DNA from: JBMORL01 sp049322335
Lineage (GTDB): Bacteria; Bacteroidota; Bacteroidia; Flavobacteriales_D; UBA2798
Reading direction: 5' to 3'
NCBI GenBank assembly: GCA_049322335.1
Contig: JBMORL010000036.1
Coordinates: forward strand, 1 to 64,000
Length of the DNA stretch: 64,000 nt
The notes beneath the pieces are model-generated. The model worked only from the letters and a program-made list of their open reading frames with translations. It made no database searches and had not been told where the DNA came from. Below, in pieces: positions 9,330 to 17,035 of the stretch. The position numbers and the translations under genes are program-made. The stretch's first letter is position 1; each line of letters begins with the position of its first letter.

Positions 9330-9337
9330 CGAAATTA
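9330..9337 (-). promoter_or_regulatory. Promoter of the amino-sugar operon (TAATTTCG variant)
   Basis: TAATTTCG on the minus strand matches TAnnTTTG at 7 of 8 positions and lies 15 nt before the transporter ATG. The same TTCG variant occurs before three other genes in the window. Confidence 0.4.
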
Positions 9338-9378
9338 CAAAATCCTTTCAGATTACACGCGGGCTGCGGGAGATTTGT

Positions 9379-9386
9379 TACTTTAG
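9379..9386 (+). promoter_or_regulatory. Candidate promoter of the polysaccharide cluster
   Basis: TACTTTAG fits TAnnTTTG at 7 of 8 positions, 21 nt before the ATG at 9408, in the 93-nt divergent region shared with the amino-sugar operon. Confidence 0.35.
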
Positions 9387-9407
9387 CAGTAAATTGAAAA
9401 TTTGCCA

Positions 9408-10394
9408 ATGAAACGAGTGTTGATTACCGGTGCCGCGGGCTTTCTCGGAAGCCATCTGTGCGACCGGTTCATAAAAGAAGGTTTTTATGTGATTGGTATG
9501 GACAACCTGATTACAGGCGACATGAAAAACATCGAACATCTTTTAAAAAACGAGCATTTCGAATTTCATCACCACGATGTGTCGCGACATATCCATCTTT
9601 CGGGAAATATTGATTATATTCTTCATTTCGCCTCTCCCGCAAGTCCCATCGATTATCTTAAAATTCCCATACAAACACTAAAGGTCAGTTCGTTAGGAAC
9701 ACACAACCTGCTGGGACTGGCACGGGCGAAAAATGCAAGAATACTGGTGGCCTCTACCAGCGAAGTCTATGGCGATCCGCTCGTTCATCCGCAAACAGAA
9801 GATTATTGGGGAAATGTAAATCCCATTGGCCCGCGCGGAGTATATGATGAAGCCAAACGGTTTATGGAAGCAATGACGATGGCTTATCACACTTATCACG
9901 GACTGGAAACAAGAATTGTAAGAATATTTAACACTTACGGACCGAGAATGCGATTGAATGACGGCCGTGTTTTGCCGGCTTTTATCGGGCAGGCGCTACG
10001 CGGAGAAGACCTTACCATTTTCGGTGACGGATCACAAACACGTTCTTTCTGCTATGTGGATGATCTGATGGAAGGAATTTACCGCCTGCTGATGAGCGAT
10101 TATGTTTATCCGGTGAATATCGGCAATCCTTCTGAAATTACCATTAAGGAATTTGCTGAAGAAATCATCAAGCTTACCGGAACAAAACAAAAGGTGGTGT
10201 ACAAGCCCCTTCCGCAGGACGATCCCAAACAACGTCAGCCGGATATTTCGGTGGCAAAAAAAATTCTGGGGTGGGAACCCAAAGTTTCGCGTGCTGAAGG
10301 ATTAAAAATCACTTATGCTTATTTCAAATCGCTTTCTGCAGAAGATCTGAATAAAATTGAACATAAGAATTTTGAAGCGTATGAGCAGAAATAA
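9408..10394 (+). CDS. UDP-glucuronate decarboxylase-type SDR (UDP-xylose synthase)
   Basis: An extended short-chain dehydrogenase/reductase, 328 residues, predicted to convert UDP-glucuronate to UDP-xylose through a 4-keto intermediate. It shows the NAD-binding GAAGFLGSH (8-16), the UXS-type STSEVYGDP (116-124) and the catalytic Tyr146/Lys150 in YDEAKR, with IFNTYGPRM and GDGSQTRSFCYVDD further on, all characteristic of UXS rather than RmlB or GalE. A TTG six bases upstream keeps the frame open, but the ATG at 9408 gives the normal N-terminus. It opens the nucleotide-sugar cluster. The UDP-glucose dehydrogenase needed to supply glucuronate is not evident, unless the dehydrogenase at 12152 is bifunctional. 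Confidence 0.85.
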   Translation: MKRVLITGAAGFLGSHLCDRFIKEGFYVIGMDNLITGDMKNIEHLLKNEHFEFHHHDVSRHIHLSGNIDYILHFASPASPIDYLKIPIQTLKVSSLGTHNLLGLARAKNARILVASTSEVYGDPLVHPQTEDYWGNVNPIGPRGVYDEAKRFMEAMTMAYHTYHGLETRIVRIFNTYGPRMRLNDGRVLPAFIGQALRGEDLTIFGDGSQTRSFCYVDDLMEGIYRLLMSDYVYPVNIGNPSEITIKEFAEEIIKLTGTKQKVVYKPLPQDDPKQRQPDISVAKKILGWEPKVSRAEGLKITYAYFKSLSAEDLNKIEHKNFEAYEQK

Positions 10395-10425
10395 AAAAAT
10401 AATTCTCTCCGCGAAAAGCTACGGG

Positions 10426-10474
10426 AAATCTGCATTCGTGTTTTTTTTCCCGCAGATCACGCAGATGAGCGCAG
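10426..10474. repeat. Degenerate CGCAGAT-family intergenic repeat
   Basis: GCAGATCACGCAGATGAGCG words at 10452-10474 face an inverted AAATCTGC at 10426-10433 within the 102-nt gap between two nucleotide-sugar genes. This is the same word type as the CACAGATTT inverted repeat at 2441-2524, and a similar remnant (AATCTGCGTAA, CTGCAGATTTTCTGCGG) lies around 45757-45816. Confidence 0.45.
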
Positions 10475-10496
10475 AAAGTTTAGAAAATTAAAACTT

Positions 10497-11075
10497 ATGT
10501 CATTAAAAAACTATTTCACCCACGAAACCGCTATTGTTGATGAAGGCTGCGAAATTGGGGAAGGAACCAAAATCTGGCACTTTTCGCATATCATGCCTAA
10601 CTGTAAAATCGGTAAAAACTGTAACATAGGGCAGAATGTGGTGATATCGCCCGAAGTGGTTTTGGGAAATAATGTAAAAATCCAGAATAATGTGAGTTTG
10701 TATACCGGTGTTACCTGCGATGATGATGTTTTCCTGGGGCCTTCCTGTGTTTTTACCAATGTCACCAATCCCCGCAGCGCGGTAAACAGGCGCGGGCAAT
10801 ATGCCAAAACCCATGTGGGAAAAGGGGCTTCCATTGGCGCCAATGCCACCATTGTATGCGGGCACAATATTGGTGCTTTTGCCTTTATCGGTGCCGGGGC
10901 GGTGGTTACCAAAGACATACCCGCGTATTCTCTCTGGATAGGAAACCCAGCTAAACAGGCCGGCTGGATGAGTGAATATGGCCATAAACTGGATTTTGAA
11001 CATTCGGAAATAGCCGTTTGCCCGGAATCGGGAGAAAAATATCAATTAATAGAGGGGAAAGTCTCCAAAATCTGA
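10497..11075 (+). CDS. Hexapeptide N-acetyltransferase, WbpD/WlbB-like
   Basis: A left-handed beta-helix acetyltransferase of 192 residues, predicted to acetylate the 3-amino group of UDP-2-acetamido-3-amino-2,3-dideoxyglucuronate with acetyl-CoA. Hexapeptide repeats run from about residue 18 to 150 (IGEGTKIWHFSHI, IGKNCNIGQNVVI, IGANATIVCG). The insert NPRSAVNRRGQYAKTHVGKG is typical of WbpD/WlbB and absent from generic serine or maltose acetyltransferases. The neighbouring oxidoreductase (WbpB type) and nucleotide-sugar dehydrogenase (WbpA type) make up the same pathway. Confidence 0.87.
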   Translation: MSLKNYFTHETAIVDEGCEIGEGTKIWHFSHIMPNCKIGKNCNIGQNVVISPEVVLGNNVKIQNNVSLYTGVTCDDDVFLGPSCVFTNVTNPRSAVNRRGQYAKTHVGKGASIGANATIVCGHNIGAFAFIGAGAVVTKDIPAYSLWIGNPAKQAGWMSEYGHKLDFEHSEIAVCPESGEKYQLIEGKVSKI

Positions 11076-11104
11076 GCAATCCATTAATTTCGGGGTTCGA
11101 AAAA

Positions 11105-12124
11105 ATGAGCAGAATAAAGTTTGCAGTAATTGGCCAGGGGCACATCGGAAAACGACATGCTGAAATGATTCGCAGAAATGAAGAATGTGAACTGGTAGCG
11201 GTTTGCGATTTACTTTCCAAAGACGCTACCCAATCCACCGTCTCAGATTTTTATTATCACTCGGCTGAAGAAATGCTTAACGCACATCCTGAAATTGAAG
11301 TGGTGAATATCTGCACCCCCAACGGGCTTCATGCACAACATGCATTGCTGGCCCTGCAGCATAAAAAACATGTGGTGTGCGAAAAACCCATGGCACTGAG
11401 TAAACGCGATTGCGAAGAAGTAATTTTTAAAGCACTCCAGGAAAACAAACAGGTGTTTGGCGTAATGCAAAACCGTTATTCTCCGCCTTCGGAATGGATA
11501 AAATCAATAGTGGAGAAAAAAATTATTGGCGATATTTTTATGGTGCAGCTCAACTGCTACTGGAATCGTGACGAAAGATATTATAACGGAAAAAACTGGA
11601 AAGGGAAACTCGGCCTGGATGGCGGAACATTGTTTACCCAGTTCTCTCATTTCATTGATATCATGTACTGGTTATTTGGCGATATCGAAAACATCCAGGC
11701 AAAATTCAGCGATTTCAATCATCAAAAACTTACTGATTTTGAAGACTCAGGTTTCGTGAACTTTAATTTTGCGAATGGCGGCATGGGTTCTATAAACTAT
11801 TCAACGTCTGTGTGGGATAAAAACCTGGAAAGCAGCATGACCATTATCGGAAGCAACGGCAGTGTAAAAATAGGCGGACAATACATGGATAAAGTGGAAT
11901 ATTGTCACATTAAAGATTACGCCATGCCGGAACTTGCCCCTACTAATCCCGCCAATGATTATGGCGCCTATAAAGGTTCGGCCAACAATCATCACTATAT
12001 TATCAAAAATGTGGTGGATACATTAAAAGGAAGAACCACCATGACCACCAATGCACTTGAAGGATTGAAAGTGGTGGATATTATCGAAAGAATTTATTCA
12101 TTGAAAACAACTCCAAAGTCATAA
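11105..12124 (+). CDS. Gfo/Idh/MocA oxidoreductase, WbpB/WlbA-like UDP-sugar 3-dehydrogenase
   Basis: An NAD-dependent oxidoreductase of 339 residues that would oxidise C3 of UDP-N-acetylglucosaminuronate. The N-terminal Rossmann fold carries VIGQGHIGKRH, and the catalytic CEKP motif lies near residue 95. The NWKGKLGLDGGTLFTQFSHF segment is the substrate-loop signature of WbpB/WlbA enzymes. An in-frame TTG at 11018 would overlap the acetyltransferase gene, so the ATG at 11105, 29 nt after that gene's stop, is taken as the start. It stands between the matching acetyltransferase and the 6-dehydrogenase. Confidence 0.86.
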   Translation: MSRIKFAVIGQGHIGKRHAEMIRRNEECELVAVCDLLSKDATQSTVSDFYYHSAEEMLNAHPEIEVVNICTPNGLHAQHALLALQHKKHVVCEKPMALSKRDCEEVIFKALQENKQVFGVMQNRYSPPSEWIKSIVEKKIIGDIFMVQLNCYWNRDERYYNGKNWKGKLGLDGGTLFTQFSHFIDIMYWLFGDIENIQAKFSDFNHQKLTDFEDSGFVNFNFANGGMGSINYSTSVWDKNLESSMTIIGSNGSVKIGGQYMDKVEYCHIKDYAMPELAPTNPANDYGAYKGSANNHHYIIKNVVDTLKGRTTMTTNALEGLKVVDIIERIYSLKTTPKS

Positions 12125-12151
12125 TTTTTCGTCCAATAAAAAAACATTACT

Positions 12152-13444
12152 ATGTCTCTTTACAACGACCTCGTAAACAAAAAAGCAAAAATTGCCGTCA
12201 TCGGTTTGGGATATGTAGGATTGCCTATAGCACTGGCTTTTGCGCGTAAAACAAAAGTCATCGGCTTCGACATTAACAGCAAACGCGTGGGAATGATGAA
12301 AAAAGGTATCGACCCCAGCAATGAATTACCCAAAGAAGCATTTAAAGGCTGCGATATCACTTTCACCGATTCACTGGATGTTTTGAAAGAAGCCAGTTTC
12401 TTTATTATAGCAGTCCCCACCCCGATAGATGAACACAACCTGCCCGACCTTAAACCATTGATCGGCTCTTCCACTTCGGTAGGAAAAGTATTGAAAAAAG
12501 GCGATTATGTGGTATATGAATCCACGGTATATCCCGGATGTACGGAAGAAGACTGCATTCCTATCCTGGAGAAAGAATCGAAACTGAAATTTAAAAAAGA
12601 TTTCAAAGTAGGATATTCCCCCGAAAGAATTAATCCCGGTGATAAAGAACATACCATTACAAAAATCCTGAAAGTGGTTTCGGGATGTGATGAAGAATCG
12701 CTGGATGTGATCGCCAAAGTATATGAAATTATTATTGAACCGGGGGTTCACAAAGCATCTTCGATAAAAGTGGCTGAAGCTGCAAAAATTATTGAAAATA
12801 CTCAGCGCGATGTGAATATTGCCCTGATGAATGAACTTTCTATTATTTTCAACCGGATGAACATAAACACCTATGAGGTTTTGGCAGCAGCGGGAACCAA
12901 ATGGAATTTTTTGAAATTTTCACCGGGACTCGTAGGCGGACATTGTATCGGTGTGGATCCCTATTATCTTACCTACAAAGCAGAAGAACTCGGCTATCAT
13001 GCGCGCGTGATCAATTCAGGAAGATACATCAATGATTCGATGGGATTCTACGTAGCGAAAAACACCGTGAAGAAAATTTCTGCTGCCGGAAAAAATATTT
13101 CGAAAGCAAAAGTGCTGGTAATGGGCGCTACATTCAAAGAAGACGTAAGCGACATCCGCAACTCGAAAGTGGCTGATGTGGTAAAAGAACTGAAATCCTA
13201 TGGAGTGAAAGTGGATGTGGTAGACCCGCATGCCGATAACGAAGAACTTAAACACGAATACGGCTTCGGTTTAAGCAAAATCGGGAAAGGATATGACGGA
13301 GTAATTGTTGCCGTAAACCACAAAGAATACAAAGCACTGGATGAAAAATATTTTCTTTCCATCATGAGCAAAGGCGGTGTGCTAACGGATGTAAAAGGAA
13401 TGTACAGGGGGAAAATTAAAAAACTTACGTATTGGGGACTTTAG
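12152..13444 (+). CDS. UDP-N-acetylglucosamine/galactosamine 6-dehydrogenase, WbpA/TviB-like
   Basis: An NAD-dependent nucleotide-sugar dehydrogenase of 430 residues that oxidises C6 of a UDP-HexNAc to the uronic acid in two steps. It has a Rossmann motif GLGYVGLPIA (18-27), the central AAKIIENTQRDVNIA helix and the catalytic Cys265 in PGLVGGHCIGVDPYYL. The C-terminal UDP-binding domain follows (GATFKEDVSDIRNSKV). The sequence type groups with WbpA/TviB rather than UDP-glucose dehydrogenases. Product use by the WbpB- and WbpD-like enzymes upstream is inferred from gene order. Confidence 0.9.
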   Translation: MSLYNDLVNKKAKIAVIGLGYVGLPIALAFARKTKVIGFDINSKRVGMMKKGIDPSNELPKEAFKGCDITFTDSLDVLKEASFFIIAVPTPIDEHNLPDLKPLIGSSTSVGKVLKKGDYVVYESTVYPGCTEEDCIPILEKESKLKFKKDFKVGYSPERINPGDKEHTITKILKVVSGCDEESLDVIAKVYEIIIEPGVHKASSIKVAEAAKIIENTQRDVNIALMNELSIIFNRMNINTYEVLAAAGTKWNFLKFSPGLVGGHCIGVDPYYLTYKAEELGYHARVINSGRYINDSMGFYVAKNTVKKISAAGKNISKAKVLVMGATFKEDVSDIRNSKVADVVKELKSYGVKVDVVDPHADNEELKHEYGFGLSKIGKGYDGVIVAVNHKEYKALDEKYFLSIMSKGGVLTDVKGMYRGKIKKLTYWGL

Positions 13445-13511
13445 TTCAACAGACTGTTGGCAGTAAGCAGTAATAACCAGAAATGAAAAACATTAAACCA
13501 AAAACGCATTA

Positions 13512-14561
13512 ATGAACATTCTGATAACAGGCGGAGCAGGATTTATCGGGTCGCATGTGGTGCGGCTGATGGTGAAAAAATACCCGCAGTATACCATTCA
13601 CAACCTCGATAAACTTACCTATGCGGGAAACCTTGAAAACCTGAAAGACACCGAGGGAAAACCCAATTATCACTTCATCAAAGGAGATATCACTGATGCT
13701 GCATTCATCAATAATTTATTCGAAGAAAAAAATTTCGATGCGGTGATTCACCTTGCGGCCGAATCTCACGTTGACCGTTCTATTTCTTCACCACTTGATT
13801 TTGTTATTACCAATGTGGTAGGAACAGTTACTTTGCTTAACGCGGCAAAAAAATACTGGGAAGGGAATTATGATAAAAAAAGATTTTATCACATTTCCAC
13901 TGACGAAGTGTATGGTTCCCTTGGCACCAGCGGACTCTTTTCCGAAACCACCAAATACGATCCGCATTCACCCTACTCGGCTTCAAAAGCTTCGAGTGAT
14001 CATTTTGTAAGGGCTTATCACGATACATACGGTATAGATGTGGTGATTTCGAATTGTTCGAATAATTACGGAACACACCAGTTTCCCGAAAAACTTATTC
14101 CGTTACTGATAAACAATATCCGTCAAAGCAAACCGCTTCCCGTTTATGGCAAAGGAGAAAATGTGCGCGACTGGCTGTTTGTGGAAGACCACGCCCTGGC
14201 TATCGACCTCATTCTTCACAAGGGAAAAAGTGGTGAAACTTATAACATCGGAGCTTCCAACGAATGGAAAAATATCGACCTCATACGCTTTTTATGCAAA
14301 ACCATGGATGTAAAAATGGGCCGGGAAATTGGAACATCCGAACGATTGATTACATTTGTCAAAGACCGGGCCGGCCATGACTTGCGATATGCCATTGATG
14401 CCAGCAAAATGAAGAACGAACTGGGATGGAAACCTTCCGTTTCTTTTGAAGAAGGGCTGGAGAAAACGGTAGACTGGTATATGAACAACCGGAGCTGGAT
14501 GGAAAGAATAACTTCGGGAGAATACCAGAAGTATTACGAAAGCCAGTATGTAACTCGTTAA
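13512..14561 (+). CDS. rfbB: dTDP-glucose 4,6-dehydratase
   Basis: RmlB converts dTDP-glucose to dTDP-4-keto-6-deoxyglucose, the branch point for dTDP-rhamnose and other deoxysugars. The 349-residue protein has GGAGFIGSH (7-15), the catalytic triad region STDEVYG with Thr130-Asp131-Glu132 and the Tyr155/Lys159 pair in YSASK. NNYGTHQFPEKLIP and YGKGENVRDWLFVEDH are diagnostic for RmlB. RmlA, RmlC and RmlD are not in the window. The 67-nt gap in front contains a GTTGGCAGTAAGCAGTA remnant of another intergenic word repeat. Confidence 0.95.
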   Translation: MNILITGGAGFIGSHVVRLMVKKYPQYTIHNLDKLTYAGNLENLKDTEGKPNYHFIKGDITDAAFINNLFEEKNFDAVIHLAAESHVDRSISSPLDFVITNVVGTVTLLNAAKKYWEGNYDKKRFYHISTDEVYGSLGTSGLFSETTKYDPHSPYSASKASSDHFVRAYHDTYGIDVVISNCSNNYGTHQFPEKLIPLLINNIRQSKPLPVYGKGENVRDWLFVEDHALAIDLILHKGKSGETYNIGASNEWKNIDLIRFLCKTMDVKMGREIGTSERLITFVKDRAGHDLRYAIDASKMKNELGWKPSVSFEEGLEKTVDWYMNNRSWMERITSGEYQKYYESQYVTR

Positions 14562-14589
14562 ACTAAAATAACCAATAAAATCAAACCCA

Positions 14590-14928
14590 ATGAAAAAAGT
14601 GATTACCGTTGCCCTGGCTCTTTTTGTAGCTGCCGGCACTATGATTTCCTGCAGCCCGAAAAGTAAAAAAGGTGAATGGATCCCTGAAGAAAAAACAAAA
14701 GCAATGGAAGCCTGTAAAAAAGGTGCTTCCGAAGAACCTAATCCCGGAATTGATGAAGCTATGTGGCAAAAAATGATCGATAAAATGTGCACCTGCGGAA
14801 TTGACAAAGCAGAGGATTCTTATGACGATTACAAAGCTGCAGACGGAGATATGGCCGGAATGGAAAAAATTTACGGAGATTGTGCCGAACAAGCTGCTGA
14901 TGAGATCCTGAAAGAAGCAGGACTGTAA
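14590..14928 (+). CDS. Small Cys-containing lipoprotein, function unknown
   Basis: A 112-residue acidic lipoprotein with a clear signal peptide and lipobox (GTMISC, Cys21). The mature part contains four further cysteines (around residues 41, 63, 65 and 98, the middle pair as CTC) and is rich in Asp, Glu and Lys. I do not recognise a named family. It lies 28 nt after rfbB and is followed at once by a strong terminator, so it is the last gene of the polysaccharide transcription unit. Confidence 0.65.
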   Translation: MKKVITVALALFVAAGTMISCSPKSKKGEWIPEEKTKAMEACKKGASEEPNPGIDEAMWQKMIDKMCTCGIDKAEDSYDDYKAADGDMAGMEKIYGDCAEQAADEILKEAGL

Positions 14929-14953
14929 TCCAACCTATATATTTCGTACATTT

Positions 14954-14990
14954 ATGTCCCGCTTGATTTCCAGGCGGGACATTTTGTTTT
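14954..14990 (+). terminator. Rho-independent terminator after the nucleotide-sugar cluster
   Basis: A 9-bp stem ATGTCCCGC (14954-14962) / GCGGGACAT (14974-14982) with an 11-nt loop is followed by TTTTGTTTT. The CpsB-like gene starts 6 nt past the T-run. Confidence 0.85.
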
Positions 14991-14996
14991 CAATAC

Positions 14997-15749
14997 ATGG
15001 GGTTTTTCTCTTCTATATTCGGCAAAAAAGAAAAATTTCTCCCGCCAGCCGATCTTTCGGTGCTGGGGGCAGATGTGCATTCGCATTTTATTCCGGGCAT
15101 CGATGATGGTTCCAAATCCATTGAAGAATCGATTGAGCTTTTGCAGGCTATGCAAAACCTCGGGTATAAAAAAGTGATCACCACCCCGCACGTGATGAGC
15201 GATTATTACCGCAACACCCCCGAAATCATTCTTGGCGGACTGGAAAAAGTAAGAGAGGCCGCACAAAAAAATAATTTGTCTATCCAAATTGATGCGGCTG
15301 CTGAATATTATCTTGATTTTGATTTTGAAGAAAAAATAAAAAACAAAACACTGCTCACTTTCGGAAATAACTATGTTTTGTTTGAAATGCCTTTTGTAAG
15401 TGAACCGCAAACCCTCGGGCGTGCTGTATTCGAAATGCAAATGGCAGGATACAAGCCCGTACTCGCACATGTGGAACGATATGGCTTCTGGCACAACAAT
15501 TATGAAAAGATCACTTCCATGAAAGATAAAGGCGTGTTGCTGCAACTGAATCTTAATTCCATCACCGGGCATTATTCGCTTCCCACCAAAAAAATAGCAG
15601 AAAAACTGATTGATGAAAACATGATTGATCTGGTAGGAACCGACTGCCATAACATCAATCACATACAACTGCTGGAACATTGCCGTACATTTCCTTATTT
15701 ACATAAGATCATCGCCAAACCCGAACTTATCAATAAATCACTTTTATAA
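14997..15749 (+). CDS. PHP-domain protein-tyrosine phosphatase, CpsB/YwqE type
   Basis: A manganese-dependent PHP phosphoesterase of 250 residues, of the family that dephosphorylates bacterial tyrosine kinases controlling polysaccharide export. Metal ligands are visible in DVHSHFIPGIDDG (about 25-37), TTPH (about 61-64), AEYYLD (about 101-106), HVERY (about 158) and the terminal GTDCHN (about 214). Its place behind nucleotide-sugar genes fits regulation of capsule or exopolysaccharide synthesis, although no tyrosine kinase or Wzx/Wzy/Wza gene is in the window. The start ATG follows the terminator directly. Confidence 0.87.
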   Translation: MGFFSSIFGKKEKFLPPADLSVLGADVHSHFIPGIDDGSKSIEESIELLQAMQNLGYKKVITTPHVMSDYYRNTPEIILGGLEKVREAAQKNNLSIQIDAAAEYYLDFDFEEKIKNKTLLTFGNNYVLFEMPFVSEPQTLGRAVFEMQMAGYKPVLAHVERYGFWHNNYEKITSMKDKGVLLQLNLNSITGHYSLPTKKIAEKLIDENMIDLVGTDCHNINHIQLLEHCRTFPYLHKIIAKPELINKSLL

Positions 15750-15767
15750 AAAAGCTGATTCGTTTTT

Positions 15768-16124
15768 ATGATCACCAAACTCTCTGAAAAAAACAAGGAT
15801 TTTTTTGCTTCGGTGTATGAAGTGGTAAAACTCATTCCCAAAGGAAGAGTAACCTCCTATGGCGCTATTGCAAAATATTTGGGAGCAGCCAGTTCCTCAC
15901 GCATGGTGGGCTGGGCCATGAACGCCTGCCACACACACCACGAAAAAGTTCCGGCACACCGCGTAGTAAACCGCAACGGACAATTAACAGGGAAACATCA
16001 TTTTGCGACACCCACGCTAATGCAGCAATTACTGGAGAAAGAAAAAGTGAAAGTAAAAAACGATACAGTGGTGGATTTTGAAAAATTGTTCTGGGATCCG
16101 CTAAAAGAACTGGGATGGGATTAA
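15768..16124 (+). CDS. Alkyltransferase-like protein (ATL), catalytic Cys replaced
   Basis: A 118-residue homologue of the C-terminal DNA-binding domain of O6-alkylguanine-DNA alkyltransferase. The usual PCHRV active site reads PAHRV (Ala63), so it cannot accept an alkyl group. The base-flipping arginine is kept in SSRMVGWAMN (Arg45). ATL proteins bind O6-alkylguanine and channel it to nucleotide excision repair. Length and motif match that class. It ends in a 4-nt tail-to-tail overlap with the WG-repeat gene on the other strand. Confidence 0.9.
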   Translation: MITKLSEKNKDFFASVYEVVKLIPKGRVTSYGAIAKYLGAASSSRMVGWAMNACHTHHEKVPAHRVVNRNGQLTGKHHFATPTLMQQLLEKEKVKVKNDTVVDFEKLFWDPLKELGWD

Positions 16125-17035
16125 CAACCCGCAAAACAATCAATACCCAGGTCTTCCAGTTTCTTTCCGGTTTTATCTATTAACATACAGCGGCCATTTT
16201 TCATTACCACCGCTTTTCCGTTTTTAAACGTTTCCGTTCCTTCAAACGGGCCTTTTATAATTGTTTTACCGGTTTTATCAATAAAAAAATAATTACCATA
16301 TTCTTCTGAAGTACTCACCGCACACAACCCATCTCCAAAATACCAGGCTTCGGTATATTTAGGTTCAATCACCATTTCTCCTTTTTTATTGATGAAACCG
16401 TATTTTCCGTTTATCCTCACAGAGGATAATCCTTCATGAAATGAATGTGCATCATCATATTGCGGAGAAATAATCATTTTTCCCGTAGTATCTATAAATC
16501 CTGCTTTTCCATCCACGTAAACAATAGCTAACCCTTGCGAAAAAGCTTCTACAGCCACATAATCAAAACCTATTACAAGTTTACCTTCCGAATTTACAAA
16601 GCCATGATTTTCATTTTCGTCCATCACATCATAAAACCCTTCCCCCGCTCCATCCAAAGTTGTTTCTCCGCTTAATTCATCGTCATAGGTATTGAAACGG
16701 CAATTAAGTTTAATAATTATTTTTCCTGTTGTATCACAAAATCCATGAACATCTCCCTTTACCACGGGAGCTTTTCCGTTAAAAAATTCTCCGGCTGCAT
16801 TAAATTGCGGTTCAATTTTTATTTTCCCGCTTTTGCTTTCATAACCATACAACAAGCGGTCGTTTTTATATTCGTAAATGACGTAAATGGAATCTGCCGA
16901 TTCAATTGTTGAAACAGTATCTGCAACAGAAATTAATGTGTCTTTTTTTTCTGGATTTCCATCCTGAGCTTTTTTCTCTTCTGCTCCGCATGAAAGCAAA
17001 AAAATGATTGAGAAAATAAAACTGAATTTTTTCAT
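16121..17035 (-). CDS. WG-repeat lipoprotein
   Basis: A 304-residue lipoprotein with a signal peptide ending at SCG (Cys about residue 16) and then about seven WG/KWG beta-hairpin repeats from about residue 55 to 295. Each repeat reads roughly as YGFINxxGKxVIxPxYDxAxxFxxGLAxVxxxGK. Such repeats form a periplasmic or surface beta-structure of unknown ligand. The start overlaps the kmo stop by ATGA, so it is translated as the last gene of the kynurenine operon. A role in that pathway is not evident and the coupling may be incidental. Confidence 0.8.
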   Translation of the reverse strand: MKKFSFIFSIIFLLSCGAEEKKAQDGNPEKKDTLISVADTVSTIESADSIYVIYEYKNDRLLYGYESKSGKIKIEPQFNAAGEFFNGKAPVVKGDVHGFCDTTGKIIIKLNCRFNTYDDELSGETTLDGAGEGFYDVMDENENHGFVNSEGKLVIGFDYVAVEAFSQGLAIVYVDGKAGFIDTTGKMIISPQYDDAHSFHEGLSSVRINGKYGFINKKGEMVIEPKYTEAWYFGDGLCAVSTSEEYGNYFFIDKTGKTIIKGPFEGTETFKNGKAVVMKNGRCMLIDKTGKKLEDLGIDCFAGC

